Shown here: positions 58,125-64,000 of the stretch, one piece after another
How the letters are laid out: each line of letters starts with the position of its first letter
How positions within the stretch are numbered: position 1 is the first letter of the stretch
Source: Salsipaludibacter albus
GTDB lineage: Bacteria > Actinomycetota > Nitriliruptoria > Nitriliruptorales > Nitriliruptoraceae
Direction: 5' to 3'
NCBI RefSeq assembly: GCF_019798055.1
Contig: NZ_JAHOPH010000008.1
Location: forward strand, 62,001-126,000
DNA: 64,000 bases
Notes under the pieces: model-generated
Database searches by the model: none
What the model saw: the letters and a program-made list of their open reading frames with translations, nothing else
Told to the model about the DNA's origin: nothing
Position numbers and translations under genes: made by a program

Positions 58125-60055
58125 CGCCCCACCTCCACGCGGTCGTCGTCGCGGCCGCCGTGTCGCTCGGCCAGCTCGGACCGGTCGGTGTCGTAGGCCT
58201 CCACCAGTGCGGCGTAGTCGGGGTCGGTGGCGAGCAGCTCGTCGTGGGTGCCGCGACCGACCACCGCGCCGTCGGCGACGAAGGCGACCTCGTCGGCCAG
58301 CGCGATCGAGCCACTGCGGTAGGCCACGAGCACGACGGTCGTGTCCAGGTCGGCCGCGGCCAGCCCGGTCAGGATCGCCTGCTCGACCGTGGGGTCGACC
58401 GCGGACGTGGCGTCGTCGAGCACCAGCAGGCGGGGCCGACGCAGCAGGGCCCGGGCCAGGGCGACGCGCTGGCGCTGCCCGCCGGACAGGGATGCGCCCC
58501 GCTCCCCCACCACGGTGTCCAGCCCGTCCTCGAGCTCGTCGACGAACCGGTCGGCGGCGGCGAGCTGCACGGCCCAGTCCACCTCCTCGTCGGCGACGTC
58601 GGCACCGAGCGTGATGTTGTGGCGGATGGTGTCGTCGAACAGGAACGCGTCCTGGAAGACCAGCGTGGCGTCGGCGGCCAGGGCGTCGCGGTCCAGCGTG
58701 GTGGCGTCGACGCCGTCCAGGCGGATCGTGCCGCTGTCGGGATCGAACAGCCGCACCAGCAGCCACGTCAGGGTGGTCTTGCCACTGCCGGTCGCGCCGA
58801 CGACCGCGAGCGTGCGGCCGGGCTCGACGTGCAGGTCCAGGTCGGTCACGCCCCGTTCCGGGTCGCCGGTGTAGGCCGGCGCCACCCCGTCCTCGAGGCG
58901 GTCCGGGTCGGGAGCCGGTCGGGGGGCGCTCCCCGCGTCGTGGTCGAGGTCCTCGCGGGTGCTCGCCGGGTGCATGTAGGTGACGTCCTCGGCGTCGGCT
59001 GCGAGGGCGGCATCGGACGGCAGCCGCTCGCTGCCGTAGTGGACGCGCTCGTCGGCCTGCAGGACGTGCTGGATCCGGTCGTGGCCCACCACGGCCTGCG
59101 GGAGCTGGCCGAGCAGCCAGCCGAACGAGCGCATCGGCAGGGCGACCAGCCGGAACAGGTACGCGAAGGTGACCAGCTCGCCCGCCGTCAACACGCCCAG
59201 CTGCACCCGCCACGCGCCGACCGCGAGGACGGCCAGGATCGCGAGGTCGGGCAGCGCCTGGACCACCGGGTCGAACACGCCGCGCAGACGTCCGAGGCTG
59301 ATCAGGTGGTCGCGCAGGCGCCCGGTCTCGTCGTCGAACCGGGCGATCTCGGCGTGCTCACGACCGAGGGTCTTGACCACCAGGGCGGCGTCGAAGCTCT
59401 CGTGGGCGACCTCGGCGACATCCCCACGGGTGGACTGGGCACGTTTCGCGACGGCCCGCATGCTGCGCGAGAACCGGTGGTTGGCGATGGCAAGCAGCGG
59501 GCCCACGACGAAGCCGATGGCGGCGAGCCACGGGTCGGTGGTCACCAGCAGGACGGCCGTGATCAGCAGCATCAGGGCCGCGCCCAGCGCCATGGGGAGC
59601 GGGGCGGCCACGAAGGCGGCGGTCTCGATGTCCGAGGACGCGTTGGAGAGCAGGATCCCGGTGGGGTGGCGCCGGTGCCACGGCAACGACAGGGACAGGT
59701 AGCGCCGGGTGACGGCCCGGCGGTCGTCCCGCTGCAGTGCGTACTGGGCCACGTAGGCGCCGAGTCGCCGGCCGACGACGCCGACGGCCTTGAGCAGGGC
59801 GACCCCCAGCACGACGCCCGCACCGATCGCGATCGCCCGTGCGGTCGGGCTGGTGTCGGCGGCGGGGAGGATGAGGTCGTCGGTGATCCACCCGATCACC
59901 AGCGAGGACGCGACGGTCATCACCGCGTACAGGGCGGTCCCGATGGCCCCCCAGGCGAACCCGCGAGGTGCCTGTCGGAGCTGGAGGGCGATCAGCTGCA
60001 TGCCACGACGCAGCGACGCGGGATCGGCGTCGCGCTGCGGGGAGGATGGTGGCAC
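58121..60055 (-). CDS. ABC exporter half-transporter, second system, subunit A
   Basis: The 644-residue protein has six membrane segments (about residues 35-330), a hydrophilic linker and an ATPase domain with Walker A GATGSGKTT, canonical signature LSGGQRQRVAL and Walker B LLVLDDATSAVD, where Asp replaces the catalytic Glu. The GTG at 60055 follows GGAG by 7 bases. It is divergent from the DoxX-like gene, with a 234-bp gap. Together with the next gene it forms a second heterodimeric exporter. Confidence 0.9.
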   Translation of the reverse strand: MPPSSPQRDADPASLRRGMQLIALQLRQAPRGFAWGAIGTALYAVMTVASSLVIGWITDDLILPAADTSPTARAIAIGAGVVLGVALLKAVGVVGRRLGAYVAQYALQRDDRRAVTRRYLSLSLPWHRRHPTGILLSNASSDIETAAFVAAPLPMALGAALMLLITAVLLVTTDPWLAAIGFVVGPLLAIANHRFSRSMRAVAKRAQSTRGDVAEVAHESFDAALVVKTLGREHAEIARFDDETGRLRDHLISLGRLRGVFDPVVQALPDLAILAVLAVGAWRVQLGVLTAGELVTFAYLFRLVALPMRSFGWLLGQLPQAVVGHDRIQHVLQADERVHYGSERLPSDAALAADAEDVTYMHPASTREDLDHDAGSAPRPAPDPDRLEDGVAPAYTGDPERGVTDLDLHVEPGRTLAVVGATGSGKTTLTWLLVRLFDPDSGTIRLDGVDATTLDRDALAADATLVFQDAFLFDDTIRHNITLGADVADEEVDWAVQLAAADRFVDELEDGLDTVVGERGASLSGGQRQRVALARALLRRPRLLVLDDATSAVDPTVEQAILTGLAAADLDTTVVLVAYRSGSIALADEVAFVADGAVVGRGTHDELLATDPDYAALVEAYDTDRSELAERHGGRDDDRVEVGR

Positions 60056-60289
60056 GGTCGAGCTCCGAGGTCGGACGTCGGGTCTGGCGGATCTGGCGGA
60101 TCCCGGACCGGGGCCGAGTCGGGTCGACCGGGGCCCGGGTGCGGACGAGCCAACGCATCCCCGGCCCGTGACCTTCCCGTCGCGGCCACATCGGATCGGG
60201 GACCTGGGGTGGGACGGGCCGTGACGCCGGCCGGAGGCCGGCTCCTACACTCCGGCGAGACCACGCCAACCAGTCAGGAACGCACCACG

Positions 60290-60742
60290 ATGTCCTTCCT
60301 CTCCACGCTCGGCCGCATGACCCTGTCGACCATCTTCATCCAGACCGGGGTGAACGGCCTGCAGAACTCCGGCCACGTCGCCGAGGTCGCCGAGGCCAAC
60401 GACCTGCCCGAGCCCGAGCTGCTCGAGAAGATCCACCACACCACCAACGTCGCCGCCGGGCTGACCATGGCGCTGGGCATCTTCCCCCGCCTGTCCGCCA
60501 CCGCGCTGCTGGCCAACCTGGTCCCCGCGACCATCCTCGCGCACAACCCCAACGAGGCCGACGGCCAGCAGGAGCGCACCGCCCAGACGGTCCACGCGGC
60601 CAAGAACATCTCGCTGGTGGGGGCCCTGCTGATGGTCATGGGCTCGAAATCGGACCCCGACGAGGACGAGCTCCTGGCCGAGCTCCGCGCCGACCTCGAG
60701 GCCGAACTCGACGCCGACCCCGACCTCGACCCCGACGCCTGA
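60290..60742 (+). CDS. DoxX-family membrane protein
   Basis: The 150-residue protein has DoxX-like features: a short N-terminal helix (LGRMTLSTIFIQTGVNGLQNSGHV), two or three further hydrophobic segments (AAGLTMALGIFPRLSATALLANLVPATIL; ISLVGALLMVMG) and an acidic C-terminal tail (EDELLAELRADLEAELDADPDLDPDA). DoxX/DoxD proteins are small membrane proteins, some tied to redox or stress. The ATG at 60290 follows AGGAA. The inverted repeat copy 3 starts 14 bp after its stop. Confidence 0.78.
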   Translation: MSFLSTLGRMTLSTIFIQTGVNGLQNSGHVAEVAEANDLPEPELLEKIHHTTNVAAGLTMALGIFPRLSATALLANLVPATILAHNPNEADGQQERTAQTVHAAKNISLVGALLMVMGSKSDPDEDELLAELRADLEAELDADPDLDPDA

Positions 60743-60755
60743 GGACCCTCCCACA

Positions 60756-60807
60756 CGTCGAGTGTGCGGATCCCGGCCACCCGCGGCCGCAATCCGCACA
60801 CTCGACG
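60756..60807. repeat. Intergenic inverted repeat, copy 3
   Basis: Arms cgtcgagtgtgcggat (60756-60771) and atccgcacactcgacg (60792-60807) pair perfectly over 16 bp, with interior cccggccacccgcggccgca. It is between the convergent DoxX-like gene and RNase E/G. Arms and interior are closest to copy 1 (both have atcccggccac and gcggccgc). Confidence 0.88.
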
Positions 60808-60844
60808 GGCCTTCTCGGTCACCCGCCTCCAGCGGGTGCCCGAC

Positions 60845-62716
60845 CTAGTCGAACTCGGTGGTCCAGCCGGTGCCGTCGCAGGTCTCGCACCGGTGGCCGA
60901 ACGACTCGAGCAGGCCGTGGCTGACGTTCTTGCGGGTCATCTGCACCAGGCCCAGGCGGGAGACGTCGGACACGCGGGTCTTGGTGCGGTCCCGCAGGAG
61001 CTCGCGCTTGAGCGTGGCGACGACCTGGTCCTGGTTGGCCTTCTTGAGCATGTCGATGAAGTCGATGATGATGATGCCGCCCATGTCCCGCAGGCGGAGC
61101 TGGCGCACGATCTCCTCGGCGGCCTCGAGGTTGGTCTTGAACACGACCTCCTCGAGGTTGGAGCGCTTCCCACCGGTGTACTTCCCGGTGTTGACGTCGA
61201 TGACCTTCATCGCCTCGGTCACCTCGATGATGAGGTAGCCACCCGACGGCAGCCAGACCTTGCGCGACAGGGCCTTGCGGAGCTGCTCGGTGACGTTGTA
61301 GGCATCGAACAGGGGCGCGAACCGGGGCCGGTCCTCGTCGCTGTCGGCGGCTTCGGCGGCCTCGGGGTGCTCACGCTCCCACCGGGCCATGCCGTAGAGC
61401 TGGACCTTGTCGGCCTCGTCGCTGGTGACCTCGGACAGGTACTCGACGACCGCATCGTGGATCTCGGCGTCGTCGATGATCGCCTGTTCGTACTCGGCCC
61501 CGAAGCTGTCGCGGATCAGCTTGACGTGCAACGGCGGCTCTTCGTAGACCGGGGTGAGCGCCGCGGCGCTGGCGGCCTTCTCCTCGATGCCGGCCCAGAC
61601 GCGCAGGAGCCGGCCGAGGTCGGCCTCGAGCAGCTCCTCGGGCGCGTCCTCGGCGGCGGTGCGCACGATGACGCCGTGCTCGGCGGGCTTGACCTTCTTG
61701 ACGGCCGTGCGCAGCCGGTCGCGCTCCTTGTCGGTGAGCTTGCGGGAGATCCCGAAGACGTCGGACTTGGGCGCGAGCACCGTGTAGCGACCGGCCAGTG
61801 ACAGCTGCATGGTCAGGCGCGGACCCTTCGTGCCCATCGCGTCCTTGGTCACCTGGACGAGCACCTTCTGGCCGGGCTTGAGGGCGTCCTCGATGCGTGG
61901 TGTGGAGCCCTCCTCGACGTCGAGGTCGTCGTAGAGCACCTCCCCGGCGTAGAGCACCCCGTTGCGACCGGTGCCGATGTCGAGGAAGGCGGCCTCCATG
62001 CCCGGCAGGACGTTCTGCACCCGGGCCATGTAGATGTTGCCGACCAGGGTGCGGTCCTCCACGTTGGTGACGTGGTGCTCGACGAGGTTGCGCTCCTCGA
62101 GCACGGCGATCTGGGTGCGGGTGCCGTCGGCCGACACCAGCATGGTCTTGGGGGGACCGCTCCGCAGGGCGCGACGCAGGTCCTCGGAGACCCCCTGGAC
62201 GTGTCGACCGTTGGGCCGACGACCGCGCTTGGCGGCCATGCGCGTGCCCTCGCCCCGGTCGTCGGCGCCACCGGACTTCGACCCGTTGCCGCCCTTCGAC
62301 GACGACTTCCCCCCGGAGGACTTCGACGTGGACTTCGAGGACTTGGACGACTTCGAGGACCTGGAGGACTTCGAGGACCTGGAGGACGTGGCCTCGGCCG
62401 GTGCGGACCCGCCGTCACGCGAGCCCCGGCTGGACCCGCCCTTGCTGCGACGCGAGGAGCCCCCGCGACGCGAGCCGGACGAGGAGCGACTGCCGCCACG
62501 CCGGGACGTGTCGTCGGTCGTGTCCGCCTGGGTGGTCGCCTCAGCGGACGACTGGCCACGCCCACGGCCGCCGCGGCTGCCCCGGCGGCCGCGACGACGA
62601 CGTCGACGGCCTCCGGACTCGCTGTCGTCGCGGGTGTCGGGAGTTGGATCGGACGGTGCGTCAGCGGTCCCGGTGGCGCTCGTGGCGTCGGGATCGGCGT
62701 CGGAGTTGGTGGTCAC
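60845..62716 (-). CDS. rng: Ribonuclease E/G family endoribonuclease
   Basis: The 623-residue protein has a ~200-residue low-complexity N-terminal region (Arg/Gly-rich, then Ser/Lys repeats such as SSKSSRSSKSSKSSKS), an S1 domain (VGNIYMARVQNVLPGMEAAFLDIGTGRNGVLY, about residues 215-246) and the catalytic domain with metal-binding aspartates in IDVNTGKYTG (about 507) and IIDFIDM (about 550). It ends with CETCDGTG, the zinc-link-like motif. It cleaves single-stranded RNA in mRNA decay and rRNA maturation. The N-terminal tail is a common place for degradosome or RNA contacts in actinobacterial RNase E/G. Whether to call it rne or rng is a matter of definition. Confidence 0.92.
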   Translation of the reverse strand: MTTNSDADPDATSATGTADAPSDPTPDTRDDSESGGRRRRRRGRRGSRGGRGRGQSSAEATTQADTTDDTSRRGGSRSSSGSRRGGSSRRSKGGSSRGSRDGGSAPAEATSSRSSKSSRSSKSSKSSKSTSKSSGGKSSSKGGNGSKSGGADDRGEGTRMAAKRGRRPNGRHVQGVSEDLRRALRSGPPKTMLVSADGTRTQIAVLEERNLVEHHVTNVEDRTLVGNIYMARVQNVLPGMEAAFLDIGTGRNGVLYAGEVLYDDLDVEEGSTPRIEDALKPGQKVLVQVTKDAMGTKGPRLTMQLSLAGRYTVLAPKSDVFGISRKLTDKERDRLRTAVKKVKPAEHGVIVRTAAEDAPEELLEADLGRLLRVWAGIEEKAASAAALTPVYEEPPLHVKLIRDSFGAEYEQAIIDDAEIHDAVVEYLSEVTSDEADKVQLYGMARWEREHPEAAEAADSDEDRPRFAPLFDAYNVTEQLRKALSRKVWLPSGGYLIIEVTEAMKVIDVNTGKYTGGKRSNLEEVVFKTNLEAAEEIVRQLRLRDMGGIIIIDFIDMLKKANQDQVVATLKRELLRDRTKTRVSDVSRLGLVQMTRKNVSHGLLESFGHRCETCDGTGWTTEFD

Positions 62717-62732
62717 AGGCAGGCTCGCTTGG

Positions 62733-63479
62733 TCAAGCAGCCTCCGCGTGGCGACCCGGTGTCAGGGGTTCGACCTGCTGGGTCAGCGCCTCGACGACGC
62801 CGTCGTCGACCACCGCTCCCTGCGCCACGCGGGTGTACAGACGTGGATCGGGCAGGGGATGGTCGGCGAGGCCGTCGAGGGCGACCTTGAGGTCGGTCGG
62901 TCTGATGGTCGGACCGTCGTTGCGGAGGACCGCACGGAAGATGGCACGGGGTTCGGAGGGGTCGCCCGGGTCGACGGCGACGTCCACCAGCGGTGGTCGC
63001 ACGTCGAGGATGCGGTCGCCCTTGGGGCGGTGCCGCACCACCTCGACGGCGTCCGACGCCAGCAGGGCGTCGGCGCGGTGGCGGAGGTCGTCGACCAGGT
63101 CCGGCGTCGTGTCGACGTCCGGCTCCCAGGCGATGTCCCAGAGGGTGGCCTGCAGGTACTTCGCGAATCGGCGAGCACCGTCAGGCACGACCAGGTAGGT
63201 GGTGATGTCCATCCCGGTCGGCAGGGCGGCGGAGAGCCGCGCCAGGCCGGTGCCGGGATCGATGTCGGTTGCAAGGGTGAGTTCGGCGTACTCGCCGGTG
63301 GAGGCGTAGCCCACCGGGAGCGCGTCGGGGAAGGAGACCTTGGGGTGGGGCGTGAAGCCCTGGCTGTAGGCGATCGGGATCTCGGCGCGACGCAGTGCGC
63401 GCTCCCACACCGACGACAGGTCGCGTGCGGAGATGAACCGCACCCGTCCCTGCTTGGTGTAGCGGATCCGCAGCCTCAC
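62733..63479 (-). CDS. TIGR03936/DUF2344 family radical-SAM-associated protein
   Basis: The 248-residue protein starts VRLRIRYTKQGRVRFISARDLSSVWERALRRAEIPIAYSQGFTPHPKVSFPDALPVG, the conserved DUF2344 (TIGR03936) N-terminus. Genes of this family lie next to and work with a radical-SAM protein of the TIGR03960 type, perhaps in tRNA or RNA modification; the reaction is not known. The GTG at 63479 overlaps the upstream stop (GTGA), and RNase E/G follows 16 bp after its end, the usual actinobacterial order. Confidence 0.88.
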   Translation of the reverse strand: MRLRIRYTKQGRVRFISARDLSSVWERALRRAEIPIAYSQGFTPHPKVSFPDALPVGYASTGEYAELTLATDIDPGTGLARLSAALPTGMDITTYLVVPDGARRFAKYLQATLWDIAWEPDVDTTPDLVDDLRHRADALLASDAVEVVRHRPKGDRILDVRPPLVDVAVDPGDPSEPRAIFRAVLRNDGPTIRPTDLKVALDGLADHPLPDPRLYTRVAQGAVVDDGVVEALTQQVEPLTPGRHAEAA

Positions 63480-64000
63480 GGCGATTCCAGTCGCGCCGCC
63501 GAGGTGGGCAGGTCGGGGCTGCCGCCCAGCGGTGCGGGGGAGGCCGGCGTGGCCGGGCCGCTGGCCAGGATCGGCAGGCTGGGCCCACGCGTCTCGGGGT
63601 TGGTGTAGGCCGTGTCGTGCTGGATGTCGAGGCCGGGGCACACACCGCAGTCGTAGCAGGGGATCCAGCGACAGTCGTCCAGGGCCTTTTCGCTGATGGC
63701 GTCCTGCCAGTCGTCCCACAGCCACTGCTTGTCCAGCCCCGCGTCGAGGTGGTCCCACGGGAACGCCTCGTGCTCACCACGCTCGTGGTGGGAGGCCTCC
63801 TCCAGCGAGATGCCGACGTCGGCGAGGGCCTGGTGCCACTGGGGCAGGGTCTCGGACTCGTGCCAGCCGTCGAAGGTCGCGCCCAGGCGCCAGGCACGCT
63901 CGACCACCGGTGCCACCCGGCGGTCGCCGCGGGCGAGCAGGCCCTCGATGACGCCTTCCTCGGGGTCGTTGGTCCGCAGTCGCAGGCCACGGTGGGGCTT
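63476..64000 (-). CDS. TIGR03960 radical-SAM protein (C-terminal part)
   Basis: The reading frame is open to the window edge (KPHRGLRLRTNDPEEGVIEG), so the start and the radical-SAM CxxxCxxC motif lie outside; 174 residues are visible. The C-terminus has WDHLDAGLDKQWLWDDWQDAISEKALDDCRWIPCYDCGVCPGLDIQHD, with the CYDCGVC cysteines typical of this family. It is coupled to the DUF2344 gene by a GTGA overlap. Confidence 0.85.
   Translation of the reverse strand, partial: KPHRGLRLRTNDPEEGVIEGLLARGDRRVAPVVERAWRLGATFDGWHESETLPQWHQALADVGISLEEASHHERGEHEAFPWDHLDAGLDKQWLWDDWQDAISEKALDDCRWIPCYDCGVCPGLDIQHDTAYTNPETRGPSLPILASGPATPASPAPLGGSPDLPTSAARLESP

Noticed and set aside
12600-60810. The dispersed inverted repeats as a CRISPR array
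   Set aside because: The copies are tens of kilobases apart with no spacers, and no cas gene is present.
62034-63608. Plus-strand frame with striking Asp/Phe/Glu repeats (DFEDLED)
   Set aside because: It is the reverse complement of the Ser/Lys repeat of RNase E/G; the pattern comes from the repeat, and the rest has no protein features.

Overview
The window comes from a very GC-rich (roughly 70% or more) bacterial chromosome. Third codon positions are almost always G or C, GTG starts are common, and genes are packed with many ATGA or GTGA start/stop overlaps. Several parts of a chromosomal neighbourhood typical of Actinobacteria are present (comEA-comEC-holA; rsfS-nadD; proB-obgE-rpmA-rplU; RNase E/G next to the TIGR03936/TIGR03960 radical-SAM pair), together with a large NAD-glutamate dehydrogenase of the Streptomyces type. 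I read it as a deep-branching, high-GC actinobacterium. A Nitriliruptoria/Euzebya-like lineage is possible, but the genus cannot be settled from the sequence alone.

Layout. 1-2.5 kb: 3' part of NAD-glutamate dehydrogenase. 2.5-11.1 kb: holA, an XRE/cupin regulator, a secreted M64 metallopeptidase, then comEC, comEA and degV on the minus strand. 11.2-17.4 kb: TrpB2, an acyl-CoA oxidase-like enzyme and an ABC ATPase/permease pair. 17.4-20.1 kb: two tandem secreted ThuA-domain proteins, each with its own promoter and terminator of the same design. 20.1-23.6 kb: a TetR repressor divergent from a two-permease plus ATPase ABC system, with a perfect palindrome between them. 23.6-29.5 kb: leuS, a helix-hairpin-helix protein, tRNA-Ala(GGC), lgt and a phosphotransferase-like protein. 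29.5-34.1 kb: an ECF42-like sigma factor with its DGPF/YCII partner, a DUF1992 protein, a secreted endonuclease/phosphatase-family protein and a D-lactate-dehydrogenase-like enzyme. 34.1-38.1 kb: a heterodimeric ABC exporter behind a short leader ORF and an intrinsic terminator. 38.1-43.0 kb: an MFS permease, a UPF0316 membrane protein and a secreted beta-helix/fibronectin protein. 43.0-53.2 kb (minus strand): histidine phosphatase, rsfS, nadD, a VWA-MoxR-DUF2207-LemA module, proB, obgE, rpmA and rplU. 53.4-60.7 kb: a sucrase/ferredoxin-like protein, an unusual aldehyde dehydrogenase, a second heterodimeric ABC exporter and a DoxX-like protein. 60.8-64 kb: RNase E/G and the TIGR03936/TIGR03960 proteins, the last cut by the window edge.

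How the parts fit. The housekeeping genes (translation, competence, ribosome maturation, NAD and proline synthesis) look like one ancestral block that has been opened up by accessory modules for export, secreted enzymes and stress or drug response. The most interesting regulatory features are: the 20-codon leader plus terminator ahead of the 34.4-kb ABC exporter, which looks like ribosome-mediated attenuation; an ECF42-type promoter matching the sigma factor encoded beside it; the duplicated promoter-gene-terminator ThuA units; a TetR operator lying between -35 and -10 of a nearly leaderless permease mRNA; and a family of three intergenic inverted repeats (12-16 bp arms around a GC-rich loop) placed just after stop codons at 12.65, 38.04 and 60.76 kb. 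No CRISPR array, insertion sequence, prophage or rRNA was seen.
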